Assembly (NCBI RefSeq): GCF_900143065.1
Contig: NZ_FRCX01000002.1
Location: forward strand, 124,001 to 188,000
Direction: 5' to 3'
Length of the DNA: 64,000 nt
DNA from: Duganella sacchari
GTDB taxonomy: Bacteria > Pseudomonadota > Gammaproteobacteria > Burkholderiales > Burkholderiaceae_D
Part shown: one piece after another, positions 7,974-17,269 of the stretch
How positions within the stretch are numbered: the first letter of the stretch is position 1
Layout: every line of letters starts with the position of its first letter
The notes under the pieces: model-generated
What the model was told of the DNA's origin: nothing
Seen by the model: only the letters and a program-made list of their open reading frames with translations
Databases searched by the model: none
Translations under genes and position numbers: made by a program

Positions 7974-9605
7974 ATGCTCATGGGCCAGATGATGGATCAG
8001 CCGTTGCTGATTTCAGGCATCCTCGAATTTGCCGCGCGCCATTACGCCAACAGCGAGATCGTCTCGCAGCGCGTGGAAGGCGACCTGCACCGCTACACTT
8101 TCCGCGACTGTGCGCAGCGCGCCAAACAGCTGGCCAAGGCGCTGCAGGCGCTTGGCCTGCAAATGGGCGAACGCGTGGCCACGCTGGCGTGGAACGGCTA
8201 CCGTCACCTGGAAGCCTACTACGCCGTCTCCGGTAGTGGCGCCGTGCTGCATACCATCAACCCACGCCTGCATCCCGAACAACTGGCCTACATCTGCAAC
8301 CACGCGGAAGACCAGTATCTGCTGTTTGATTTCTGCTTCCTGCCGCTGGTGGAGGCCATCGCGCCGCACTGCAAGACCGTGAAAGGCTTCGTGCTGCTGG
8401 GCGCGGCCGACCGCATGCCGGCGCAGACCAATATTCCCAACCTGCTGTGCTACGAAGATCTGCTGGCCGCGCAATCACCGGACTACACCTGGCCGACGTT
8501 TGATGAGCACGCCGCTGCGACACTGTGTTACACATCCGGCACCACCGGCAATCCCAAAGGCGCCTTGTATTCGCACCGTTCGACGGTACTGCATGCGTAT
8601 GCCTCGGCCTTGCCCAATGTGCTGAACGTGTCGTCGCGCGACTCCGTGATGCCGGTCGTGCCCATGTTCCATGTGAATGCCTGGGGCTTGCCGTATTCCG
8701 TGCCGCTGTCGGGCGCCAAGATGGTATTTCCCGGCCCGGCGCTGGACGGCAAGTCCGTCTACGAGCTCATGGAACAGGAAAAGGTCACCTTCTCGGCGGG
8801 CGTGCCCACCGTCTGGCTGGGCCTGATCAACTACGCCATGCAGCACCAGCTGAAATTCTCCACCTTCCACCGCACGGTCATCGGCGGTTCGGCCTGTCCG
8901 CCAGCGATGATGAACACGCTCATTGACGAGTTTGATGTGCAGGTCATCCACGGCTGGGGCATGACGGAGATGTCGCCGCTGGGCACGACAGGCGGCTTGC
9001 TGAGCAAGCACCTGGAACTGCCGAAAGCGGCGCAGCGCCAGATCCTGCAAAAGCAAGGCCATGCCATCTACGGTGTCGATATGAAGATCGTGGACGAATT
9101 GGGCGAGGAGTTGCCATGGGATGGCGTGACCAGCGGCAGCCTGCTGGTCAAAGGCCCCTGGATTATCGCCAGCTACTTCAAAGGCGAGGGCGGCGATGTG
9201 CTGGAAGACGGCTGGTTCCCGACCGGCGACGTCGCCACCATCGATGCGGACGGGTTCATGCAGATCACCGACCGCGCCAAGGATGTCATCAAATCTGGCG
9301 GCGAGTGGATCGGCACCATAGACCTGGAAAACATCGCCATGTCGCATCCGGCCGTGATGCAGGCCGCCTGCATCGGCGTATTCCACCCAAAGTGGGACGA
9401 ACGTCCGCTGCTCGTGGTGGTGCGCAAGCCCGGCCAGGAGGTCAGCCGGGAGCAGTTGCTGGCCCATTTTGACGGCAAGGTCGCCAAGTGGTGGTTGCCG
9501 GATGATGTGGTGTTTGCCGATGCCTTGCCCGTCGGCGGCACCGGCAAGATCCAGAAAAACAAGCTGCGCGAGCAGTACCGCAACTACGTGCTGCCCACCA
9601 CATAA
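7974..9605 (+). CDS. Medium/long-chain acyl-CoA ligase (AMP-binding enzyme)
   Basis: A 543-residue adenylate-forming enzyme that activates a carboxylic acid to its CoA thioester. The ATP loop [10 protein letters not shown] is at about residues 187-196, with [17 protein letters not shown] and the C-terminal [10 protein letters not shown] carrying the catalytic Lys. Overall it resembles the fatty-acid/methylthiopropionate ligase group (DmdB-like), where the hinge is usually SGGEWIS; here it reads SGGEWIG. The exact substrate cannot be read from sequence. The start at 7974 has GGAG eight bases upstream; an in-frame ATG at 7890 lacks one. It is monocistronic and ends at a strong terminator. Confidence 0.9.
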   Translation: MLMGQMMDQPLLISGILEFAARHYANSEIVSQRVEGDLHRYTFRDCAQRAKQLAKALQALGLQMGERVATLAWNGYRHLEAYYAVSGSGAVLHTINPRLHPEQLAYICNHAEDQYLLFDFCFLPLVEAIAPHCKTVKGFVLLGAADRMPAQTNIPNLLCYEDLLAAQSPDYTWPTFDEHAAATLCYTSGTTGNPKGALYSHRSTVLHAYASALPNVLNVSSRDSVMPVVPMFHVNAWGLPYSVPLSGAKMVFPGPALDGKSVYELMEQEKVTFSAGVPTVWLGLINYAMQHQLKFSTFHRTVIGGSACPPAMMNTLIDEFDVQVIHGWGMTEMSPLGTTGGLLSKHLELPKAAQRQILQKQGHAIYGVDMKIVDELGEELPWDGVTSGSLLVKGPWIIASYFKGEGGDVLEDGWFPTGDVATIDADGFMQITDRAKDVIKSGGEWIGTIDLENIAMSHPAVMQAACIGVFHPKWDERPLLVVVRKPGQEVSREQLLAHFDGKVAKWWLPDDVVFADALPVGGTGKIQKNKLREQYRNYVLPTT

Positions 9606-9630
9606 GCCCCATCGTTACGCCGCAATCCAG

Positions 9631-9660
9631 CCCCGGCCACGTGCCGGGGCTTTTGTTTTT
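9631..9660 (+). terminator. Intrinsic terminator after the acyl-CoA ligase
   Basis: Stem CCCCGG, short loop around CCACGTG, stem CCGGGG, then CTTTTGTTTTT. Confidence 0.92.
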
Positions 9661-9697
9661 AGCTATCGGAAAACCGTTTAATTCAGGGATAAATGTT

Positions 9698-9726
9698 TTG
9701 ACTGCGAACTAATTTGCCTTTACATT
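9698..9726 (+). promoter_or_regulatory. Sigma-70-like promoter of the chemoreceptor gene
   Basis: TTGACT (9698-9703), a spacer of exactly 17 bases and TACATT (9721-9726). This is 43 bases before the start codon at 9769. I find no sigma-28 motif here. Confidence 0.55.
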
Positions 9727-9768
9727 ATTGCCATATGGAATCATTTGTGAGTAAACGGAGAGATAAAG

Positions 9769-11370
9769 ATGTTTAAAAATATAACGATACGAACGCGCTT
9801 AATCGCCAGCCTGTCCTTCCTCGGCGCGTTGATGCTGTTCCTCGGCGGCCTCAGCATCTACGGCATGAACACCGTCAATTACTCGCTGAAAGACGTGTAC
9901 ACCAACCAGATGGCCTCGACCGTCACGCTGACCAATGCCAAGAATTTCCTGAACCGCTCGCGCTTTGTGATCGACCGCGGCGTGTTCCACCCGGACGCCC
10001 CTGATCTGGACAAGACCCTGAGCCGCGCCGAAGGCTTCATTACGGATTCCAACCAGGCCTGGAAGGCTTATCTGGCGCTGCCGCTGGGCGAAGGCGAAAA
10101 AGAACTGGCAGCCGACCTCGATGCCAAACGCACGCTGTACGTGAATGAAATGCGCGCCCTGATGGCGGCGCTGCGGGCCCAGGACATGGAAAAAATCGAC
10201 ACGCTGTCGATGAAGACCCTGTCGGCGCAGTTTGGCGTATTCGATGCGGCCTCCAACAAGCTGGAAGCGTTCCAGATGGACTCCGCCAAGGTGCATTACG
10301 ACGACAGCCAGTCCTTCTTCTCCGGCTTTACCAAAGGCTTTACCGTGATTCTGCTGGTGGGCGCAGTGCTGATTGTGATTTCCAGCGTACGCCTGCTGCG
10401 CGCCATCCTGCGCCCGCTGGAGCACGCACTGGGCCACTTTGACCAGATCGCAAGCGGCAACCTGGCGAACCAGATCCGCATTGAGCGCCACGACGAAATG
10501 GGCCGCCTGATGCAGGGCCTGATTAAAATGCAGGACCAGATGTCCAACACCGTGAGCAGCATCCGTCACGGCAGCAGTGCCATCGCGACTGCCAGCGCGG
10601 AAATCGCAGCCGGCAATCTCGACCTGTCGCGCCGTACCGAGAATCAGGCTGCGGCACTCGAAGAAACCGCGTCGTCGCTGGAAGAGCTGACCTCGACGGT
10701 ACGCCAGAACGCCGACAACGCCCGTCAAGCCAACCAGTTGGCGCTGAGCGCGCAGGACGTGGCGGGCAAGGGCGGCCAGTTGGTGTCGCAAGTGGTATAT
10801 ACCATGGGTAGCATCAACAATTCGTCGCGCAAGATTGCCGACATCATTGGCGTGATCGATGGCATCGCCTTCCAGACCAATATCCTGGCGCTCAATGCGG
10901 CAGTGGAAGCGGCGCGCGCTGGCGAGCAGGGGCGCGGCTTTGCCGTGGTGGCGACCGAGGTGCGCAATCTGGCCCAGCGTTCGGCCGCCGCAGCCAAGGA
11001 GATCAAGGAGCTGATTACCGCGTCCGTGGAACAGGTTGACGCGGGCACGGCGCTGGTGGACAAGGCCGGCGCCACGATGGGCGATATCGTCAGCGGCGTG
11101 GAGCGCGTCACCAGCATCATGACCGAAATCATGGTGGCCGGCGAAGAGCAAAGCGAAGGCATCAACCAGATCAACCAGGCCATCGTCTCGATGGATGAAG
11201 TGACGCAGCAGAACGCCGCGCTGGTGGAGGAAGCCGCCGCAGCCGCCAACGCCATGCAGGAGCAGGCCGCGCAGCTGGAAGAAATGGTCAGCACCTTCAA
11301 GCTCGATAGCACGCCACGCATCGGCATGCGTACAGCGCTGCGTCGCCCAACGCTGGCGCTGACCAACTAA
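9769..11370 (+). CDS. Transmembrane methyl-accepting chemotaxis protein
   Basis: A 533-residue chemoreceptor. TM1 is about residues 11-32, followed by a periplasmic all-helical sensor of the four-helix-bundle type (about 33-188). TM2 is about 189-210, then a HAMP domain to about 265 and the signalling coiled coil. The hairpin tip [20 protein letters not shown] is the highly conserved site that contacts CheA/CheW. The C-terminus (RPTLALTN) has no NWETF-like CheR/CheB tether. Its ligand is unknown. It has its own promoter and terminator and stands apart from the other chemotaxis genes. Confidence 0.94.
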   Translation: MFKNITIRTRLIASLSFLGALMLFLGGLSIYGMNTVNYSLKDVYTNQMASTVTLTNAKNFLNRSRFVIDRGVFHPDAPDLDKTLSRAEGFITDSNQAWKAYLALPLGEGEKELAADLDAKRTLYVNEMRALMAALRAQDMEKIDTLSMKTLSAQFGVFDAASNKLEAFQMDSAKVHYDDSQSFFSGFTKGFTVILLVGAVLIVISSVRLLRAILRPLEHALGHFDQIASGNLANQIRIERHDEMGRLMQGLIKMQDQMSNTVSSIRHGSSAIATASAEIAAGNLDLSRRTENQAAALEETASSLEELTSTVRQNADNARQANQLALSAQDVAGKGGQLVSQVVYTMGSINNSSRKIADIIGVIDGIAFQTNILALNAAVEAARAGEQGRGFAVVATEVRNLAQRSAAAAKEIKELITASVEQVDAGTALVDKAGATMGDIVSGVERVTSIMTEIMVAGEEQSEGINQINQAIVSMDEVTQQNAALVEEAAAAANAMQEQAAQLEEMVSTFKLDSTPRIGMRTALRRPTLALTN

Positions 11371-11394
11371 GATTGGCGTAAAACCGACAGCATT

Positions 11395-11430
11395 TGGCAT
11401 CCAGGGCCTATCGGCTCCGGGTGCCATTTT
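11395..11430 (+). terminator. Probable terminator after the chemoreceptor
   Basis: TGGCATCC pairs with GGGTGCCA (one G-U pair) across a 16-base loop and is followed by TTTTCT. Confidence 0.6.
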
Positions 11431-11471
11431 CTATCATGAAGTCCCTCTCCCGACTCACATGAAAGAAAGCC

Positions 11472-11918
11472 ATGCCCGCCATCACGCCACCGCTGGACGC
11501 CAACGTTAGCCTCGTCACCGATTTCATGCAGGCCGTTTGGGTCGACGGCAATCCAGAGCTGATCGATCACTACGTCGGCGCCGGGTTTGTCGACCATGCC
11601 TACACACCCCACGACAGTAGTGGCCATGGGAATATGGTGCGGGTCTTTTCTGCCGCCTTCAGCGGCGCCGCGCACAGGGTGGAACAGTGCGTGGCACAGG
11701 GCGACATGGTGATGCTTCAGCTCAGGGTCCAGGCCCGCCACAGCGGCCAGTTTCGCGACATCGCCGCCACCGGCAAGGCTATCGAGGTGACGCAATACCG
11801 CACCTTCCGGATTGCCGACGGCCGCATCGTCGAGCATTGGGCGTTGTTCGATACCGCCAGCCTGCTGCGGCAATTGCAGCCGGAACTGGTGGTGGCTGGC
11901 GCCTGCGCGGTGAAATAG
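11472..11918 (+). CDS. SnoaL-like/NTF2-fold protein
   Basis: A 148-residue protein of the SnoaL-like polyketide cyclase/ester cyclase superfamily (NTF2 fold). Landmarks are the N-terminal helix with FMQAVWVDGN, the FVDHAY strand, and the C-terminal TQYRTFRIADGRIVEHWALFD typical of this group. Such proteins are often small hydrolases, isomerases or binding proteins; the substrate cannot be assigned. It lies 47 bases before an AraC regulator on the same strand and is probably co-transcribed with it. Confidence 0.8.
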   Translation: MPAITPPLDANVSLVTDFMQAVWVDGNPELIDHYVGAGFVDHAYTPHDSSGHGNMVRVFSAAFSGAAHRVEQCVAQGDMVMLQLRVQARHSGQFRDIAATGKAIEVTQYRTFRIADGRIVEHWALFDTASLLRQLQPELVVAGACAVK

Positions 11919-11965
11919 GCCGTCGGCGTGACGTATAATCCGCCGACATTCTCCAATGAGGCGCC

Positions 11966-12712
11966 ATGATTTCCTTCGCTTACCCCAAGCGGTTCGACGA
12001 ACCCTTTGATACCGGTGAGCGCATTTTCGGGCAGACTTACCTGCTGTATGCCTCCGCTGGCGCCTTCCACCTGGACGTTGAGCAGCGCAGCTGGCTGCTG
12101 CCACCGCACCGGGCGGCGCTGATTTCGGCGGGCACGCCGATCCGCATTCGCAGCAATGCCGCCGCCACTTCGGCGTCGGTGCTGTTCGCGCCCGGATGCG
12201 TGGCACAGCCTTCGCTGCCCTGCCAGGTATTCCGGGTCACGCCGTTGATCGCGAAAATGATCCAATACGCGACCCGCTGGGATGCGCAGCAGGCGGCATC
12301 GGATCAAAGCTCGCAACCGTTTCTGACCGCCTTGGCAGGCGTCGTTGGCGAAGCTGCCGCTTGCGTCGAAGACCTGTGGTTTCCGCGTGCCCGCACGGCG
12401 GAGCTGGATCGCGCAGTGAGCTATACGCTGGCCCATCTCGGCGAGGTGTTGAGTTTTTCGGACGTGGCCAGAGCAGCCATCACGTCCGAGCGTACCTTGT
12501 CACGGCGCTTCGCCGAAGAATTCAGCATGAGCTGGTCGGAGTTCGTGCAGCGCGCACGTGTCGTCAAAGCCACGGAGCGGCTGGCGATGTCGCGCGACCA
12601 GGTGGTCCAGATTGCCCACGAAACGGGCTTTTCCAGCGCCAGCCTGTTTGCGCAGGCCTTCCGTCAGGTCATGGGCGAAACGCCGACACAATATCGGCGG
12701 CGGCTAGGTTAA
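11966..12712 (+). CDS. AraC-family transcriptional regulator (cupin-type N-terminus)
   Basis: A 248-residue regulator. Residues about 15-85 form a short cupin-like sensor with LLPPHRAALISAGTPIRI, a phrase common in this class. The C-terminal 100 residues form the AraC DNA-binding domain, with ERTLSRRFAEEFSMSW and the second helix-turn-helix HETGFSSASLFAQAFRQVMG. It probably regulates itself and the SnoaL-like gene just upstream (inference). Its stop overlaps the convergent gene at 12709 by four bases. Confidence 0.9.
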   Translation: MISFAYPKRFDEPFDTGERIFGQTYLLYASAGAFHLDVEQRSWLLPPHRAALISAGTPIRIRSNAAATSASVLFAPGCVAQPSLPCQVFRVTPLIAKMIQYATRWDAQQAASDQSSQPFLTALAGVVGEAAACVEDLWFPRARTAELDRAVSYTLAHLGEVLSFSDVARAAITSERTLSRRFAEEFSMSWSEFVQRARVVKATERLAMSRDQVVQIAHETGFSSASLFAQAFRQVMGETPTQYRRRLG

Positions 12713-13011
12713 GCCGGGACAGCGTTTTTGGCGAAGTGCCGCGCCAGATAGAGCCCCAGCGCTAGCGCACCGAGCACCGTGATGCCAAACTCCAGCGTCA
12801 CACCAGGTTGCACCGGCCATGCCGTCAACAGCGCCAGGCCGGTCAGCAGATTGAAGAAGCCCCGCAGCACGTTGAGTACAGCGGACGAATGGCCGACGCC
12901 GCGCGGCCTCGCAAACGGCGTCGGAAAGCGCTTGCCCTGCAGGCCAGCCGCCAGGTGTGGCAGGGCGTTGCACAGGAATGCGCCGGTAAAGAAATGAGCA
13001 AAGGCGTGCAT
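12709..13011 (-). CDS. Small membrane protein of unknown function
   Basis: A 100-residue protein with an N-terminal amphipathic or hydrophobic part (HAFAHFFTGAFLCNALPHL) and two strongly hydrophobic helices at about residues 45-65 and 70-90. I recognise no named family beyond a conserved hypothetical membrane protein. It lies 11 bases downstream of the efflux pump gene on the same strand. It is therefore probably in the MarR-controlled unit and may accompany the pump. Confidence 0.65.
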   Translation of the reverse strand: MHAFAHFFTGAFLCNALPHLAAGLQGKRFPTPFARPRGVGHSSAVLNVLRGFFNLLTGLALLTAWPVQPGVTLEFGITVLGALALGLYLARHFAKNAVPA

Positions 13012-13022
13012 GGCGGCTTTCC

Positions 13023-14438
13023 TTATTGTTTCGCGTTGGTGTGATGTGCCAGCGGCAGTTCGGGCAGCCAGAACAGCATCAGCAGCCCGAGTCCCACCAG
13101 CACCGTGCCAGCGCTGAAGATGATGGCCAGCGCGTGGCGGTACAGATCTGGGTTGGCGGCCTGGCCGTGCAGCTGCATCGCCAGGATCGCACCGGAGCCG
13201 GTCACGCCGATCAGGCCGCCCAGCGAGCGGAAGAAGCCCAGCATGGCGGTACCGACGCCGCGGCGCGTGGCGGGCAGGGCGTTCTGTACCGCCATCGTCA
13301 TGTTCGGCATCACGAGACCCAGGCCGGCGCCGAGCACAAAGATGGCCGGTTCCAGCAGGCCAAAGCTGGCCGCATGCGCGATGCCCCAGGACAGCGTGGC
13401 AAACGACAAGGTGGCCAGGCTCAGGCCCAGGATTTGCGCCGGCTTGTAGCGGCCGCTGGATTTCAGCAGCACGCGGCCGTTCAGCGTGGATGACAGCACC
13501 AGGCCCACCATCATCGGCATGGTCAGCAGGCCGGAATTGGCCGGGCTGACCCCCATCACCATCTGGAACAGCAGCGGGAAGAACACGCTGGAACCCATCA
13601 TGCCGACGAAAGTCAGCGCCAGCACCACGCTGGCGACGTTGAACACGCGGTTGTCAAACAGGTCTGGTGGCAGCACCGGTTCCGGCACGCGGCGCACGTG
13701 GAACAGCAGCGCGATGGCCAGTACCAGCGCCAGCGCGCCCAGTTCCTTGACCTGATGACCGTCCCATCGCCATTCGGTACCACCCAGCGCCAGCACCAGC
13801 AGCGCCGACGTCACCGCGCCCGTCAGCAGCACCGAGCCCAGATAATCGATCTTGTGGGCATGGTGCGGTTTGTCGTCGTGCATGTATTTGCCGATCACGT
13901 ACACGGCCACCGCACCGATCGGCAGGTTGATGTAGAAAATCGAATGCCACGACAGCCAGTCCGTCATCAAGCCGCCCAGCACGGGGCCGATGACGCTGGT
14001 GGCCGCATACACGGCCGCGATGCTGCCCTGGCGCTTGCCGCGTTCAGCCGGTGGAATCAGGTCGCCGATGACGATTTGCGCCAGCGGCAAAAAGCCGCCC
14101 GCGCCCAGGCCCTGAATGGCGCGGAACACAATCAGCTGCGTCATGCTTTGCGCCAGGCCGCACAGCGCCGAACCCGTCAGGAACAGGATGATGGCCGCGT
14201 ACAGCAGCGGTTTGCGGCCGTACTGGTCGCTGAGTTTGCCGTACAGCGGCATGGTGGCGGTGGAGGCCAGCACATAGGCCGTTATTACCCACGACAGGTG
14301 GGCCATGCCGCCCAGTTCCGACACGATGCGCGGCAGCGCGGTGGCCACGATGCTCTGGTCCAGCGCGGAGAGGCCGATCATGATGACCAGGCCCATGTAG
14401 ATATTCCGGATTTGGGTGGGGTTTTGCATCGTCGTCAT
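13023..14438 (-). CDS. DHA2-family MFS multidrug efflux transporter (EmrB/QacA type)
   Basis: A 471-residue proton-driven exporter with about 14 membrane helices. Motif D1-type residues follow TM1 (LDQSIVATALPRI). The loop 2-3 motif A is GKLSDQYGRK. Motif C, the antiporter signature, is in VIGPVLGGLMTDWLSWHSIFYINLP. The start ATG overlaps the stop of the marR-type gene by four bases, so the pump and its probable repressor are co-translated. The substrate is likely a toxic amphipathic compound, but it cannot be specified. Confidence 0.94.
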   Translation of the reverse strand: MTTMQNPTQIRNIYMGLVIMIGLSALDQSIVATALPRIVSELGGMAHLSWVITAYVLASTATMPLYGKLSDQYGRKPLLYAAIILFLTGSALCGLAQSMTQLIVFRAIQGLGAGGFLPLAQIVIGDLIPPAERGKRQGSIAAVYAATSVIGPVLGGLMTDWLSWHSIFYINLPIGAVAVYVIGKYMHDDKPHHAHKIDYLGSVLLTGAVTSALLVLALGGTEWRWDGHQVKELGALALVLAIALLFHVRRVPEPVLPPDLFDNRVFNVASVVLALTFVGMMGSSVFFPLLFQMVMGVSPANSGLLTMPMMVGLVLSSTLNGRVLLKSSGRYKPAQILGLSLATLSFATLSWGIAHAASFGLLEPAIFVLGAGLGLVMPNMTMAVQNALPATRRGVGTAMLGFFRSLGGLIGVTGSGAILAMQLHGQAANPDLYRHALAIIFSAGTVLVGLGLLMLFWLPELPLAHHTNAKQ

Positions 14439-14884
14439 TCGCCAATCTCATTCAGATAAACCAAAGCGTTGCGGAGCGCCGCTGCGCCTTCCGGCGGCAG
14501 TTGCGCGAGTTTGCGGGCCAGCCAGTCCCGGCGGCGGGTGCGGATGTCTTCCAGCACGGTGGTGCCGTGTTTGGTCAGCAGCAGGCCGCTGCGGCGCCGG
14601 TCTTCTGGATCGGGCGCGTCGCGGCGCACCAGGTCGAGCGCCTCCAGCGCCTTGATATGGCCGCTCATGGTCGGACCACGCAGTTTTTCCATGCGCGCCA
14701 GCTCCGCCACGCCGATGCCAGGATGCAGGCTGATGGTGGACAGCAGCATTTTCTGCTGCAAGGTCAGGCCGGAGGGATCGTTGTCGCTTTCCTGGCGGAT
14801 GCGGCGGAACACATGGTGCAGCGCGACCCGCAGCTCGTCGGCGAGCGCGATCGCATGCTGGGGGATGGGTTTTTCAGGACTCAT
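14435..14884 (-). CDS. MarR-family transcriptional repressor
   Basis: A 149-residue winged-helix regulator. The recognition region GIGVAELARMEKLRGPTMSG and the wing RRDAPDPEDRRRSGLLLT are typical MarR features. It is the first gene of the operon that encodes the DHA2 pump. A near-perfect palindrome lies 11 bases upstream of its start, as expected for an autorepressing MarR protein. The inducer is unknown. Confidence 0.94.
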   Translation of the reverse strand: MSPEKPIPQHAIALADELRVALHHVFRRIRQESDNDPSGLTLQQKMLLSTISLHPGIGVAELARMEKLRGPTMSGHIKALEALDLVRRDAPDPEDRRRSGLLLTKHGTTVLEDIRTRRRDWLARKLAQLPPEGAAALRNALVYLNEIGE

Positions 14885-14894
14885 GGCAATAAAT

Positions 14895-14911
14895 ATAGGT
14901 AGGCTACCTAT
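14895..14911. promoter_or_regulatory. MarR-type operator palindrome
   Basis: ATAGGTAGGCTACCTAT is an 8-1-8 palindrome, perfect apart from the central base. It sits in an AT-rich stretch just before the marR-type gene, where a bound repressor would block transcription. Confidence 0.75.
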
Positions 14912-14945
14912 CTATATTAAGCCACGCCTGGCTGGAATTCAAGAT

Positions 14946-14969
14946 GAAAAAAAGCCCGGCGAACCGGGC
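14946..14969 (-). terminator. Intrinsic terminator after the DUF4197 gene
   Basis: On the minus strand, stem GCCCGG, loop TTCG and stem CCGGGC run into seven T. Confidence 0.92.
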
Positions 14970-14985
14970 AGGGGAGGAAGCAGGC

Positions 14986-15678
14986 TTATTTGAGGGCGCC
15001 AAACACCTTGCCAATCAACTTGCTGCCCGTGCCCAGCGGGTCGGCGCGGATGGCTTTTTCCTCTTCGGCGATCATGGTGTACAGGCCGTCCAGCGCGCGC
15101 TGCGTGACATAGCCTTCCACCGTGGCCTGGTCCTTGGCGATCACGCCGATTTTCGGCGCCAGGTTCATGGCCGCATTGTATTTGGTGGCCAGGCCGGATT
15201 TGTCGGTGACTTTTTTCACCACCGGCAGGAATTGCACGGCCAGCTTGTCCTGGGTTTTACCGCGGAAGAAATCGGTGACCGAGGTCTCGCCGCCGGTCAG
15301 GATGTTCTTGGCGTCGGTCACGGTCATCGACTTGACCGCCTCCAGCAGCAGCGGCTTGGCCATGGGCACGGCCGCTTCGGCCGCATGGTTCATCTGCACC
15401 ACCAGGTCATCCAGCTGCTGGCCTTTGCCCGTCATTTTGAGAATCGGGCGCGCCTGTTCCAGTATCTTGGGCAGCGGGATGCGCACCTTGTCGTTGTTGA
15501 GGAAACCACCGTCGGCGCCGAGTTTGCTGACGGCCTGACTGGAGCCGGTTTCCAGCGCTGCTTTGAGGCCGCCGGAAGCGTCCTTGTTGGTGAGATCGTC
15601 CAGCGACAGCGCAAAGGCGCTGGCCGCCAGCACGCTCAGAGGAATCAATACGGCGATGGAACGACGGGATATCTGCAT
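14986..15678 (-). CDS. DUF4197 exported protein
   Basis: A 230-residue protein with a signal peptide (about residues 1-23, MQISRRSIAVLIPLSVLAAS then AFA). The mature part begins SLDDLTNKDASGGLKAALE, a recognisable DUF4197 opening. It is helical, has no catalytic motif I can name, and should be periplasmic. The start at 15678 is fixed by a strong GGAGGT ribosome site; the frame continues upstream to 15855 without one. It stands alone between the MarR unit and the chemotaxis operon and ends at a strong terminator. Function unknown. Confidence 0.85.
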   Translation of the reverse strand: MQISRRSIAVLIPLSVLAASAFALSLDDLTNKDASGGLKAALETGSSQAVSKLGADGGFLNNDKVRIPLPKILEQARPILKMTGKGQQLDDLVVQMNHAAEAAVPMAKPLLLEAVKSMTVTDAKNILTGGETSVTDFFRGKTQDKLAVQFLPVVKKVTDKSGLATKYNAAMNLAPKIGVIAKDQATVEGYVTQRALDGLYTMIAEEEKAIRADPLGTGSKLIGKVFGALK

Positions 15679-15742
15679 GGGTGGACCTCCAGGTTGGCAG
15701 CACCGGCAGCCGCCGGTATGCGCTACTGTACTCCACCGCGCC

Positions 15743-17269
15743 TTACGCCGCCAGCGCCGGCATCTCCCTCGACAGGCGTTCGATGAGGCGGTCGCACTGG
15801 AACACGCTGAGCGTGATCTGGCTGCCGTCGTCGTTGTCGATGTTGATGACTTCATCCATCTCGGTGCGCGGATCGCCCTGCGCGTTCGGGTTGCGCATCA
15901 TCTTGGGCGCGCCAAAGCGGCGGCTGTCCTCGATGGTCATGATGTTTTCGACCGCATCCACCATCAGCCCATAGCATTCATCGCCACGGTCCACCACAAG
16001 GATCTTGGCTTTCGAGGTGTCTTGCAGCGGCGCCATGCCATACAGGCTGCGCAAGTCCACTACGCTGACCATTTGCTGGCGCAGATTGAGCATGCCGTAC
16101 ATGAACGCCGGCACGCCGGGTGGGCGCGTGATTTCGCCGGAGGTGAAATCGATGATCTCGCGCACCTGCTTGATCTCCACCGCATAGCTGTTTTCCAGCG
16201 CAAAGGTGATGTAGACCTTGCGCTGGCCACGGCGCGCGTCCTGCCGCTGCAGCTTGTTCAGCACTTCCTCGTCCTTGGGGTAGAGGTTGGCGTGGCCGTT
16301 GCGCATTTCCTTGATCTCGTTGCTGGAGAAGATCTGCTGGTGGTCGAGGAAGAAGATGTCGCCCAGGTCCGGCTTGGACAGGCAGCCGCCGAACATGCCG
16401 GTGCGGGTCTTGCTCAGCAGCGGAATCGGCATCACTTCTTCGCTGTAGAAGTTGACGATGTTGTTGACCGAGTCGACCAGGAAGCCGATGGTGGCGTCGT
16501 CGATGCGCGCCACGATGATGCGCTGGTCGGCGCCGAAACTGCGCTCGGCACCCGCCACAGAGGGCGTCGCCGCGTTGAGCAGCGTGGCAAAGTCCACCAC
16601 CGCCACCGGACTGCCGCGGAAGTTGATGCGGCCCAGGCACAGTGCGCTGTTGAGCACCGAGGCCTGCAGCTCGGGCACGCGGATAATCTCCTGGATCGCG
16701 CTCATCTCGAAGGCAAACGCCGAGCCGCCCACGCAGAAGCTCACGCACTGGCGGCGCTCGCCGTGCGTGCGGCGCGCCAGGCGGTCGGCGGATTGCAGCG
16801 CCAGCACTTGCGGCACGTTTTCGATGCGTATCAGCGCGTCCGGGTCCAGCACCTGCACCAGCCGCGCGCCGTGGTTGAGCAGTATCGTGCCGGCCACCAC
16901 GCCGCCTTGGTCGCCATCGTTGTAGGCGAGGGTGCTGCGCTGCTCGGGTCGCACGCGCAGGATTTCGCCGGTGGCGTGGAACAGTATGCCGACCAGCACG
17001 CCCTGATAGTCGAGGATGGCGATTTTGTCGGTCGGTAGCGCCGAACGCGCGCTGGTGTCAAACACGCGGCCCAGGTTCACCACCGGGATCACGCTGCCGC
17101 GCAGCGTGAAGATCCCTTCCAGGAATTTGGGCGACAAGGGCAGCGTGGTCATCTTGTCCGGATAGTTGACCACCTCGCGGAAGCAGCTCGCGGGCAGGGC
17201 GAATTCGTCTTCGCCCAACACAAAAGAACCAAACAGCTCCGTGACGGAGGTGGCGGAAGCATCAGGCAT
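15743..17269 (-). CDS. Triple-domain CheW coupling protein
   Basis: A 508-residue protein built from three CheW-like domains, at about residues 8-150, 178-320 and 355-500. Each carries a CheW core such as EGIFTLRGSVIPVVNLGRVF, GRINFRGSPVAVVDF and YGMLNLRQQMVSVVDLRSLY. CheW normally joins chemoreceptors to the kinase CheA; a chain of three could bridge several receptors or kinases. The start at 17269 overlaps cheD by eight bases, so translation is coupled. The frame is open upstream, but that part lies inside cheD in another frame. No CheA, CheY or CheB is encoded nearby. Confidence 0.92.
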   Translation of the reverse strand: MPDASATSVTELFGSFVLGEDEFALPASCFREVVNYPDKMTTLPLSPKFLEGIFTLRGSVIPVVNLGRVFDTSARSALPTDKIAILDYQGVLVGILFHATGEILRVRPEQRSTLAYNDGDQGGVVAGTILLNHGARLVQVLDPDALIRIENVPQVLALQSADRLARRTHGERRQCVSFCVGGSAFAFEMSAIQEIIRVPELQASVLNSALCLGRINFRGSPVAVVDFATLLNAATPSVAGAERSFGADQRIIVARIDDATIGFLVDSVNNIVNFYSEEVMPIPLLSKTRTGMFGGCLSKPDLGDIFFLDHQQIFSSNEIKEMRNGHANLYPKDEEVLNKLQRQDARRGQRKVYITFALENSYAVEIKQVREIIDFTSGEITRPPGVPAFMYGMLNLRQQMVSVVDLRSLYGMAPLQDTSKAKILVVDRGDECYGLMVDAVENIMTIEDSRRFGAPKMMRNPNAQGDPRTEMDEVINIDNDDGSQITLSVFQCDRLIERLSREMPALAA

